Below the pieces are notes generated by a model that was not told the DNA's origin, ran no database searches, and worked only from the letters and a program-made list of their open reading frames with translations. This document shows positions 7,921 to 14,643 of a stretch of DNA of 18,379 nt, piece by piece. This DNA comes from Thermocladium sp049965935. Its GTDB lineage: Archaea > Thermoproteota > Thermoprotei > Thermoproteales > Thermocladiaceae. The translations under genes and the position numbers were made by a program. The stretch's first letter is position 1, and every line of letters starts with the position of its first letter. The stretch is from positions 1 through 18,379 of the forward strand of contig JBMFVP010000030.1 of assembly GCA_049965935.1 (NCBI GenBank). The letters are read 5' to 3'.

Positions 7921-8144
7921 TACTATGGAGTAATTGAAACTTACTTAACCCAACGGGAATTAATGGAACAGATGCTCCATGATGAAAAGGAATAGCTTTC
8001 CCATAGAAACGTTTCTATAACATAGCAATAATAATTAGGGCTGGGCAATGGAATTGTATCTATCCTCGGAGATATTCTTGTGGAGAAACCTGCCGTAATC
8101 TCATTCTCAATATTGGACATAATGGAGTGCTTCGATGAAACCTC
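7921..8144 (+). pseudogene. Possible relic of an unidentified gene in a gene-poor gap
   Basis: The 450-bp gap 7872-8318 holds no intact gene. One plus-strand frame reads like broken coding sequence: 25 open codons from 7921 (YYGVIETYLTQRELMEQM and on), then stops around 7993-8037, then 35 open codons from 8041 (LGNGIVSILGDILVEKPAV and on) to a TAG near 8146. I recognise no family. Compositional chance is a real alternative. An inverted pair CTAGAG/CTCTAG also lies at 7885-7910. Confidence 0.2.
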
Positions 8145-8289
8145 CTAGGTTGAGGAGAATCTGTAAAAAGAAGCGCGAGATCCACATAACTAGATGAAGA
8201 TGCCATAACCTATGAGGGCCAAGGTAGTTCACAGATTCAGTGCCTACCCATACAGCGTAACTCTTTTCCTTCTGCATATTATGGAATGA

Positions 8290-8297
8290 TTTTTAAG
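8290..8297 (+). promoter_or_regulatory. TATA box that sets the start of the HLYSH protein
   Basis: TTTTTAAG is centred about 26 nt upstream of the ATG at 8319. An earlier in-frame ATG at 8286 lies upstream of this box, so it should not be transcribed from this promoter. Confidence 0.6.
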
Positions 8298-8318
8298 CGT
8301 CCACTCACTAATATTATT

Positions 8319-8825
8319 ATGCAAGATAAAACCATTGAATTATCGACCCAAGCAATTAACTTATTGAGGGATTTAGAAACAGCAACCTATGAATTATTGG
8401 ATTCATTGAAGGAGAAGACAGGTATAGGTAATCCAAGAATACTAGCGACTATGAATAAGATACAGGAGGACCCGGAATCAAAGGTGATGGGAAAGTATTA
8501 TCCTAGTAACGCAATAATAGCATTAAACTATGGCGCTGAATTGCCAGACCTAATTCATCTATATTCCCATCATATCCAAGCACATAGGTTAGGACAAGAT
8601 AAATACGGGGCCTTGGCTAATGAAGATGAATTCAGGCTGCCCTGGATAATGCGTAGGCTAGAAATAGATGCAATGCGGCTAACAGCAACTATAATTACTC
8701 AATTGCTTGATCAAAAAACAGTAAGTGAATGGGAACACGCGCATAGATCCATCTCTAAGTCATTGGAGCAAATAAGATCAAGCATAGAATTTAGGCAAAA
8801 GTGGAGCACCGCCATAGCTCCATAA
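8319..8825 (+). CDS. Uncharacterised protein with a degenerate HExxH-like motif
   Basis: The product has 168 residues from the ATG at 8319, chosen because a TATA box lies in the codons after the alternative ATG at 8286. The family is not recognised. The central segment LIHLYSHHIQAH (78-89) has the spacing of a zinc-metalloprotease helix, but the Glu of HExxH is Leu (HLYSH, 80-84). A following helix carries LEIDAM (114-119), whose Glu115 is 31 residues after the second His, a position where gluzincins often have their third zinc ligand. The rest is predicted helical, without signal peptide or membrane segments. Three His and one Glu could still bind metal, but peptidase catalysis would be lost. 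It is monocistronic and convergent with hisS. The resemblance is by motif only and may be chance. Confidence 0.65.
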   Translation: MQDKTIELSTQAINLLRDLETATYELLDSLKEKTGIGNPRILATMNKIQEDPESKVMGKYYPSNAIIALNYGAELPDLIHLYSHHIQAHRLGQDKYGALANEDEFRLPWIMRRLEIDAMRLTATIITQLLDQKTVSEWEHAHRSISKSLEQIRSSIEFRQKWSTAIAP

Positions 8826-8901
8826 GATTAACGCTACGCGATAATTAACCATTCGTTCCTCAAGTATTGGGATCCCCCTAATAAAAGGCAAGCATATGTT
8901 T

Positions 8902-10173
8902 CTAATTACCTAGTATCTTAGATATTGAGATCTCCTCTTCTTGCCATAACTCCATGTCTCTTACCTTAATGGAACCGCGTTGAGCCTCGCGTTTACCGAG
9001 TATTATGAATTTAAGGGAGCCTAATCTGGAGGCATAATCCAAGGCAGCCCTTAGGCTTTTATCTCCTAGATCCATAGCGACCCTGAAACCGCGGAGTCTC
9101 AATTTGTTTGCTATTTTTATGGCAGTATCAAGCAATGATTGATCAGTCACATACACATAGTAATCAATAATGCGAGGCGATTGTGTAGTGTTCATGGCTA
9201 AAAAAACTCTCTCGATGCCTATGGCAAAGCCAGTTGCCGGCACATTCTGCCCACTGTAGATGCCTATTAAATTATCATACCTACCTCCACCGCCTACCGA
9301 TAAATTGAAGTCACCCATAAATAATTCGAAAATAAGGCCAGTGTAGTAATCGAGACCCCTCACTATGCCAAGATTAAGCCTAACTCCTTGCGATACCCCG
9401 TAACTATCTAGTAATTGCAGGAGCGACTCATGGTAATTAACTAGCTCGCTACTTATACCTAGCTCCTTTAGTATGGAGTTGGCCTCTGATATGGGAACCT
9501 CCGTCCCAGCAACATTAACTAGCTCCGAAGCCGTTTCCCTTGAAATGCCCTCATTAATTAGCAACTTGATTATATCCTCGTACTCTATCTTGCCTCGTTT
9601 ATCCAGGGCCCTTAAAACCCCGGCACGGGCCTGTATTGGTACCCCCTTCTTATCCAACAAGTAATCGATTACACGCCTATCACTTACCTTAGCTAGCACA
9701 TTAACTGCACCTGCATTTCTCAGCGATATTATTGAGAGCGATAGCACTTCAGCGTCGGATGCAGTGGTTGATGATCCTATTAATTCAACGCCATATTGAT
9801 GAAACTCCCTATATCGACCTTGTTGCGGCTCATCGTATCGCCATACCTTAGTCGTATAATAAAACCTGATGGGCTTAGGTAGATCCGGCCTATAAGAGAC
9901 GACTCTAGCCACTGGAACAGTCATATCAAATCTAAGGCCAAGTTCTCTACCTGCCTTATCCTTAAAGTAATATATTTCATTGATTATATCGGGTCCAGCC
10001 TTTGCCTTAAGTATCTCGAAATTTTCAACAGCTGGAGTCTCTATGCGTCTATAGCCGAAGCTCTCCGCGGTTAATGCGAATCTATCCATTAAATCTACCA
10101 ATCCATCATACTGTGGCGGCAACCAATCATTCATGCCCCGCGGCGGATGTAAGCTTCTTTCATCAATTGACAC
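8902..10173 (-). CDS. hisS: Histidyl-tRNA synthetase
   Basis: The 423-residue class II synthetase charges tRNA-His with histidine. Motif 2 runs through WRYDEPQQGRYREFHQYG (111-128), preceded by the RFDMTVPVAR segment (81-90). The histidine-specific loop RGLDYYTG (272-279), SVGGGGRYD (292-300) and motif 3 GFAIGIERV (315-323) are all intact. The C-terminal anticodon-binding domain occupies about 335-423. The length is normal. The gene starts with GTG, about 25 nt below a TATA box shared with the divergent EamA gene. There is no Shine-Dalgarno, so the mRNA is probably leaderless. Confidence 0.97.
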   Translation of the reverse strand: MSIDERSLHPPRGMNDWLPPQYDGLVDLMDRFALTAESFGYRRIETPAVENFEILKAKAGPDIINEIYYFKDKAGRELGLRFDMTVPVARVVSYRPDLPKPIRFYYTTKVWRYDEPQQGRYREFHQYGVELIGSSTTASDAEVLSLSIISLRNAGAVNVLAKVSDRRVIDYLLDKKGVPIQARAGVLRALDKRGKIEYEDIIKLLINEGISRETASELVNVAGTEVPISEANSILKELGISSELVNYHESLLQLLDSYGVSQGVRLNLGIVRGLDYYTGLIFELFMGDFNLSVGGGGRYDNLIGIYSGQNVPATGFAIGIERVFLAMNTTQSPRIIDYYVYVTDQSLLDTAIKIANKLRLRGFRVAMDLGDKSLRAALDYASRLGSLKFIILGKREAQRGSIKVRDMELWQEEEISISKILGN

Positions 10174-10193
10174 TTACTGGCAATAAACTGTAA

Positions 10194-10203
10194 CTATTTA
10201 AGG
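10194..10203. promoter_or_regulatory. Shared bidirectional TATA box between hisS and the EamA gene
   Basis: CTATTTAAGG reads as TATTTAAG on the plus strand and CTTAAATA on the minus strand. Its centre (about 10198) is 25 nt from the hisS GTG (10173) and 27 nt from the plus-strand GTG at 10225. No second TATA-like element fits either gene, so both leaderless transcripts probably use this near-palindromic box. Confidence 0.6.
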
Positions 10204-10224
10204 TTGACTAGAAAATGCACAATC

Positions 10225-11088
10225 GTGCGACCATCTGCCCTAGCATCATTAGCTGTGGCTGCGGTGGCAATCTCATGGGCCTCGATATTAATATTGCTAT
10301 CAAGCGCTAATCCTATTTCCATTTCCTTTTGGAGACTGGCAATAGCATCATTAATTCTAATGCCCCTAGCAATGACGCGGCTCAGATCAATCGTTAAGAA
10401 CAGTATTAAGTGGGTGATAATATCTGGAGCAGGATTAGCACTGCACTTCGTGACTTGGATTACCTCCCTATTTTATACTACAGTGGCCGCAAGCACCACA
10501 ATAGTATCCACATACGTTATATTCGTAATACCATTAGCTTATATGACTGGGCATAGAGAGATCAGCAAGAATACATTGATCAGCGTATCCATGGCTATGA
10601 TGGGAGTATTCATAATAGCTCTCGGCGATTATGGAGGGGGATTGGGATCCATATGGGGAGATATATTGGCATTATTCGGCTCCATAAGTGGAGCCATCTA
10701 TTTCGCATCAGGAAAAGCCGCGAGGGAAACCATGGATACCGCATCCTACGGAACACTGGTCTACGGCTTTGGCGCGATAATTGTCCTCATAATATCCTTA
10801 ATGCTTCACATAGACGTGTTTAAGGTTGAAGCAAGATCATGGTCTTATATAATTCTACTAGTGATTGGACCAATGTTGGGCGGCCACACATTATTGAACT
10901 ATTCAATGAAGTACTATAGATCAGTCACGGTAGCCACATCGACTTTAATGGAACCTGTGGGTTCAACCATAATTGCCTACTTCCTACTGGGTCAGCGACC
11001 TCCACCATTATCTTATATAGGTATGGCATTAACGCTTGCAGGTACCTACATGATTGTTAGGGAGGAAACTAGAATTGGCCTAGATTGA
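10225..11088 (+). CDS. EamA-family (drug/metabolite superfamily) transporter
   Basis: This 287-residue membrane protein is composed almost wholly of hydrophobic helices, about ten, in two EamA repeats. The first repeat holds SFWRLAIASLILMPLA, and the second ends with LMEPVGSTIIAYFLLGQRPPP and GMALTLAGTYMIV, all typical of the family. EamA proteins export or exchange small metabolites; the substrate cannot be inferred. The open frame extends to a TTG at 10204, but that codon abuts the TATA box. The GTG at 10225 lies 27 nt from the box and is the better leaderless start. It is divergent from hisS and convergent with the NfeD gene. Confidence 0.88.
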   Translation: MRPSALASLAVAAVAISWASILILLSSANPISISFWRLAIASLILMPLAMTRLRSIVKNSIKWVIISGAGLALHFVTWITSLFYTTVAASTTIVSTYVIFVIPLAYMTGHREISKNTLISVSMAMMGVFIIALGDYGGGLGSIWGDILALFGSISGAIYFASGKAARETMDTASYGTLVYGFGAIIVLIISLMLHIDVFKVEARSWSYIILLVIGPMLGGHTLLNYSMKYYRSVTVATSTLMEPVGSTIIAYFLLGQRPPPLSYIGMALTLAGTYMIVREETRIGLD

Positions 11089-11159
11089 AGATAACGTTTT
11101 ACCTCATCTTAATTGGCCCTGAAGGATACGACTTGCTCACCCATTTAACTCAGAGACCA

Positions 11160-12467
11160 TTAATTATGATTGACTTTTCTCACTGTTACCGATAAGCCGT
11201 CAAAGTCAACCACGACTATTGAGTCGCCCTCAGATATGTCCTCTAATGCTTTTGCCTTCCAATATTCTCCCTCTACCTTAACCATGCCTATGGAGCCCGC
11301 CTTAATAGAGTCCACGGCCACCCCAACCTTTCCTGTGGGCAATATTAATCTGCGCGATATTGGCCTGTGCCTAAATGCACGGGTTATTATATATATTATG
11401 TAAGCGGAGAGCAATACTATTATTGCGATTTCCACAAATAACACTATATTTAGGCCGGATGGAGCATATCGCAACTCATAGGCTGGAGCACTCAGGTTAG
11501 GCGTGATTAATATTAAGCCTATCACTATAAGCACAGCGCCCATACCCATTAATATGCCGTGCGCCTTTCCTCCCCCATGCCACTCAAACGCTATTAATCC
11601 AATACCTATTATGAGGAAAGCCAAGGCAGCATAATTAATAGATAAACCAATCAACAGCGGTATAAGGAATAGCACTGCACCGATAGCAGATAAGTATAGG
11701 TGCATAGTTATCACTCCCACTAATATTAGGAGAATCGCCAGAAAAATCAATACGTCGGCAGTGACTGGGTTAGATAGAGCTTCATATACTTGAAATGAGA
11801 GGGGAGGAGATAATTCAATTATTTCCGGCGACCTAATCACGATTAATCTGCCATTAATGCTGGTCCCATTTATTTCCTGTAGAAGATTAGTTAGATTACT
11901 AGCAACTACATTTACTACGCCATAGCGTAAAGCTTCGCTAGCGTCCAAGTTAGTATCATTATATACACAATCCGCCGCGAACGTAGCGTTACGGCCCCTA
12001 TATTGAGCGGTTTCCTCGAAGTATTTAGCAACGGCATTGATTATTTTAGGTTCCGTTATGAATGTTTCTTGACCTGTCAATGGATTTATCTCCACAGGTT
12101 GGCACGAACCTATTACCGTGCCAGGAGCCATTGCAGCTATGTTGGTGGCCAGCAATACCAGCGTGCCTCCAGACCAAGCATATGAACCACTGGGGTACAC
12201 GTAGCCAATGGTAGTTACATTGGCTGTCTCAAATAATTGAACAATATCTAGCGCAGCATCTAGAACCCCGCCTGGAGTCTTCATCTCTATCACTATCATG
12301 GAACCATTAGGTAAACTTGAATAGATGCTGCTTAATTCTTCATATGTAATACTTGTTATTTCGCCATTAAGCTCATATACATATATGGTAGAGGCATGGA
12401 GCTCAACGGCAATGGCTAAGGCAAGAATCAGAAAGGCGAAGAGCGATGTAAGGGCGCGGCTACTCAC
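11160..12467 (-). CDS. NfeD/STOPP-type membrane-bound serine protease
   Basis: The product has 435 residues from the GTG at 12467; numbering below counts from an alternative GTG four codons earlier. A signal-like helix (8-30) precedes a ClpP-class protease domain. Its nucleophile is probably Ser103 in YAWSGGT, with the general-base Lys near EPK (Lys145), matching the Ser-Lys dyad of the Pyrococcus PH1510 family. About four to five membrane helices follow (242-365), then an OB-fold NfeD domain (383-435). The family cleaves hydrophobic C-termini of stomatin-like partners, and a stomatin gene lies directly upstream. A GGAGGT at 12478-12483 is 10 nt before the GTG at 12467, favouring that start over the GTG at 12479, which overlaps the Shine-Dalgarno itself. 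Asn-X-Ser/Thr sites suggest glycosylation outside. Confidence 0.9.
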   Translation of the reverse strand: MSSRALTSLFAFLILALAIAVELHASTIYVYELNGEITSITYEELSSIYSSLPNGSMIVIEMKTPGGVLDAALDIVQLFETANVTTIGYVYPSGSYAWSGGTLVLLATNIAAMAPGTVIGSCQPVEINPLTGQETFITEPKIINAVAKYFEETAQYRGRNATFAADCVYNDTNLDASEALRYGVVNVVASNLTNLLQEINGTSINGRLIVIRSPEIIELSPPLSFQVYEALSNPVTADVLIFLAILLILVGVITMHLYLSAIGAVLFLIPLLIGLSINYAALAFLIIGIGLIAFEWHGGGKAHGILMGMGAVLIVIGLILITPNLSAPAYELRYAPSGLNIVLFVEIAIIVLLSAYIIYIITRAFRHRPISRRLILPTGKVGVAVDSIKAGSIGMVKVEGEYWKAKALEDISEGDSIVVVDFDGLSVTVRKVNHN

Positions 12468-13275
12468 TAGGAGACCCACCTCCGCCGGTCTCCTTCTTGC
12501 TTAGCGACATCGCAAGCGCCGAGAGCGATGTGGTCTCCATGGTATTTGGAACAACTATTATCATGTTATGTTCCTTCGCGATTTCAACCAATGTATCTAA
12601 TTGCCTCAACAATAATGATACGGTATTCTGGGAGTATTGCTGAGCGGCTTTTAGATATAGTTGGCCGGCCTCATAATCTGCCTGGGCAAGTATTATCTTG
12701 CTTCTCCTAATCCTCTCCGCCTCTGCTTGAGCAGCCATTGCCCTAATCAATGTATCCGGCAATCTAATGTCCTTTATAGCCACCGCATTAACCTTTATTC
12801 CCCATGGCGAAGCATGCTCATCAACCATGCTTGCTATTCTCTTAGCTATCTCCTCTCTCTGGGTTAACAATGTATCCATATCAACCATGCCTATTACGTC
12901 CCTTAACGTAGCAGCAGCAATAGTTGATGTTGCGCTTCTATAATCGGAAACGGAAACCACCGTTTTCAATGGATCAATTATCCTTAGATAGACCGCCGCA
13001 TCAACTGTAACTTCCACATTATCCCTCGTCAAGCCTTTCTGAGATGACATATCTATCGTTATTATCCTTAAGTCGATTGTCATCACTCTATCTATTATCG
13101 GAACAACAAATACCACTCCTGGTCCATAAACGCCTATTAACTTGCCTAGCCTGAACTTAACAAGTCTCTGATACTCCGGCACTATACGTATGGCTGATAC
13201 AAGTATTGGAATAACAATTATTAGTATTATAATGGTTATTACCGCATCTATTATCAGCCCAATTGGCGATGCCAT
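12460..13275 (-). CDS. Stomatin/SPFH (prohibitin) family membrane protein
   Basis: The product has 271 residues from the ATG at 13275. An N-terminal membrane helix (6-28) is followed by the SPFH core with IVPEYQRLVKFRLGK (31-45), YGPGVVFVVPIIDRV (50-64) and the DVIGMVDMDTLL segment, then an Ala/Gln-rich helical tail that should oligomerise. Stomatins scaffold membrane domains and are substrates of NfeD-type proteases; the protease gene follows with an 8-bp overlap. An in-frame ATG at 13329 exists, but a TATA box at 13299-13306 lies between the two starts and is correctly spaced for 13275. The extra 18 residues look unlike the family N-terminus. It is the first gene of a two-gene operon. Confidence 0.94.
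   Translation of the reverse strand: MASPIGLIIDAVITIIILIIVIPILVSAIRIVPEYQRLVKFRLGKLIGVYGPGVVFVVPIIDRVMTIDLRIITIDMSSQKGLTRDNVEVTVDAAVYLRIIDPLKTVVSVSDYRSATSTIAAATLRDVIGMVDMDTLLTQREEIAKRIASMVDEHASPWGIKVNAVAIKDIRLPDTLIRAMAAQAEAERIRRSKIILAQADYEAGQLYLKAAQQYSQNTVSLLLRQLDTLVEIAKEHNMIIVVPNTMETTSLSALAMSLSKKETGGGGSPSE
12478..12483 (-). promoter_or_regulatory. Shine-Dalgarno deciding the NfeD start
   Basis: GGAGGT inside the Gly-rich 3' end of the stomatin gene, 10 nt upstream of the GTG at 12467. It is a strong ribosome-binding site for an internal gene of an operon, whereas the first genes here appear leaderless. Confidence 0.55.
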
Positions 13276-13298
13276 GTACCTACTGATTCGATACTCAT

Positions 13299-13306
13299 TA
13301 TTAAAA
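13299..13306 (-). promoter_or_regulatory. TATA box of the stomatin-NfeD operon
   Basis: TTTTAATA on the minus strand, centred about 27 nt upstream of the ATG at 13275. Confidence 0.6.
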
Positions 13307-13329
13307 GTTTTGGTATTAACATAACACAC

Positions 13330-13336
13330 TTAAATA
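13330..13336 (+). promoter_or_regulatory. TATA box for the 101-residue orphan gene
   Basis: TTAAATA, centred about 24 nt upstream of the ATG at 13357 and separate from the divergent stomatin box some 30 bp away. Confidence 0.55.
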
Positions 13337-13356
13337 GGAATCGTTTAGAAAAATCA

Positions 13357-13662
13357 ATGCAGAGAATAGAGGTAAATATAAGGAGTTATATAATGGAGCG
13401 GGAGAGAGTCCAAAAAGCAGTGATTAATTACCTACTTAATCAAGTTAATACCGCAAGAGGCGAATGCATAACCATAACTACCACTAAAATAATGAATGCA
13501 TATAATCTACCAAAGAATGACCTGCTCATACTTCAATTAATGCTGGGAGACATAATGAGAAGAGCCGGTGCAATTATTCAAAAAAGCAAAAGGAATACGT
13601 ATAGATACATAATATGTGGATCAGCAATTAATGAATTAGTTCAAATAATAGAAAGTCAATGA
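13357..13662 (+). CDS. Small uncharacterised protein, possibly winged-helix
   Basis: The 101-residue product has no membrane segment and no family that I recognise. The pattern of an amphipathic helix (VQKAVINYLL), a likely turn, a second helix (TKIMNAYNL), a third helix (DLLILQLMLGDIMRRAG) and a final beta hairpin (AIIQKSKRNTYRYII) would suit a small winged helix-turn-helix DNA-binding protein. This is inference from the helix pattern only. The ATG is well spaced from a TATA box, so the gene is probably expressed as a leaderless mRNA. It is divergent from the stomatin operon and could regulate it, but nothing in the sequence proves this. Confidence 0.6.
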   Translation: MQRIEVNIRSYIMERERVQKAVINYLLNQVNTARGECITITTTKIMNAYNLPKNDLLILQLMLGDIMRRAGAIIQKSKRNTYRYIICGSAINELVQIIESQ

Positions 13663-13750
13663 ATTACTTGACCTCTGCTTTAAGAGGAAACCCACTAATC
13701 CAAGATTTTCAGCAAGGATTGGAATGCATATTAATTTACTTCGCATTTGT

Positions 13751-13798
13751 GATAAAGCGAACGACAAACCTCGCCCTTCAGGGCGGAGAGGAGGTCAG
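13751..13798 (+). repeat. Hairpin repeat copy B (IS605 right-end/omega-RNA-like), intact stem
   Basis: The sequence contains CGCCC-TTCA-GGGCG (stem 5, loop 4) followed by GAGAGGAGGTCAG. It aligns gap-free with 6997-7044 (37 of 48 identical), and its hairpin-to-tail part matches the reverse complement of 18303-18345. It sits between two convergent small genes, ending 36 nt before the stop of the minus-strand orphan gene. The shape is that of the right end of IS200/IS605-family elements, from which TnpB omega-RNAs are made, but no tnpB gene is nearby. Confidence 0.65.
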
Positions 13799-13833
13799 AT
13801 CTATGAATCTCTGGATGTGGGTGGCCATATCAA

Positions 13834-14154
13834 TTAAATCAGTGCCTCTACGTGTTCCTCGCTTATCTTTCCTTGAAGCAACTCATGGGCATAACATGCA
13901 GTATATACGGCGCTCAACACATCCATTGACGACGCCCTATACTTCAAGACCACTAGGGGAAACGCGTATTTATTCATGTCCCATATTTCAATGAATATCA
14001 TGTTATTCTTGCCTATTACATGCACTTCCGATCCATCGCTATAACTTCTTAATATGTATCGCACTCCGCTGCTGAATCTATGTCTCTCGATTGATCCATC
14101 AATGCATTCCATTGCGATTGAATTAATCACGTTCCCAGCAATATCTATATGCAT
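13834..14154 (-). CDS. Small uncharacterised protein
   Basis: The 106-residue product has a normal soluble-protein composition and no recognised family. Its first half looks beta-rich (MHIDIAGNVINSIAME, then IERHRFSSG, RYILRSYS, SEVHVIGKNNMIFIEIW), and it ends with a helix (DVLSAVYTACYAHELLQ). A TTG two codons upstream (14160) could also start translation. A TATA-like CTTTTTAAG at 14180-14188 lies 24 nt from the TTG and 30 nt from the ATG, so the start is not settled. The plus-strand frame over the same bases reads like non-coding sequence, which favours this strand. Confidence 0.55.
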   Translation of the reverse strand: MHIDIAGNVINSIAMECIDGSIERHRFSSGVRYILRSYSDGSEVHVIGKNNMIFIEIWDMNKYAFPLVVLKYRASSMDVLSAVYTACYAHELLQGKISEEHVEALI

Positions 14155-14179
14155 TGTCAAAAATCATAATGATGCTATG

Positions 14180-14188
14180 CTTAAAAAG
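14180..14188 (-). promoter_or_regulatory. TATA-like box for the 106-residue orphan gene
   Basis: CTTTTTAAG on the minus strand, 24-30 nt upstream of the two candidate starts (TTG 14160, ATG 14154). Confidence 0.45.
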
Positions 14189-14280
14189 TTGCCTCCAGTT
14201 CCCCTGGCGAATCCTATCCCAAATGTCTTTCTTCATAAAACTCCATTACCATACGGAAAAGAGACCTAGATGAATAAGAT

Positions 14281-14595
14281 CCGCAATTTGGTGGGCCATA
14301 TGTTAATCTTGATCCTACCCTTGATGGAAAGGATTATCGAGTTTGAGAACCAGCCTCTCCTTTATGAGAACCACTCTCCCAACCACCCCCCCCACAAGCC
14401 TGTTATCCACACCTAGAAATTGACAGTGAGAAGCACGGCAAGGTTAATTCAAGGTATCCTGCTTACATGGAGGGGTTTACCATTCCTTATTAGAAGCCCT
14501 GAAGAATCCGTTCAATCGAAATAATTGAACTAAGAATAGGCAATAGCCCTCTAGGCTCATATGGTTTCAAATCATTTATTAAACCATTTTGGCCA
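14281..14595 (+). pseudogene. Probable gene relic upstream of the KDG aldolase gene
   Basis: The gap 14190-14643 has no intact gene. One plus-strand frame reads as protein-like text broken by four stops: PQFGGPYVNLDPTLDGKDYR from 14281, stops at 14344 and 14368, HLEIDSEKHGKVNSRYP and onward from 14410, stops at 14491 and 14500, then SIEIIELRIGNSPLGSYGF and onward until two stops at 14596-14601. A run of eight C (14386-14393) marks a slippage-prone site. The frame stays the same throughout, which suggests point decay of a real gene in the same direction as the aldolase. I cannot name the family. Confidence 0.35.
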
Positions 14596-14613
14596 TGATA
14601 GGATATACGAAAG

Positions 14614-14623
14614 AAATAAATAA
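14614..14623 (+). promoter_or_regulatory. TATA-like box for the KDG aldolase gene
   Basis: AAATAAATAA, centred about 26 nt upstream of the ATG at 14644. An out-of-frame ATG at 14640 is followed quickly by a stop. Confidence 0.45.
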
Positions 14624-14643
14624 GTCCAATAGTACTGTAATGC

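Noticed and set aside
8286..8318. Upstream ATG as start of the HLYSH protein
   Set aside because: The codons between 8286 and 8319 contain the TATA box, so a transcript starting 26 nt below it would begin at 8319.
13659..13994. 111-codon plus-strand frame overlapping the 101-residue orphan's stop as ATGA
   Set aside because: It runs through hairpin repeat B and then antisense to a more protein-like minus-strand gene with a TATA-like box; the translation looks non-coding.
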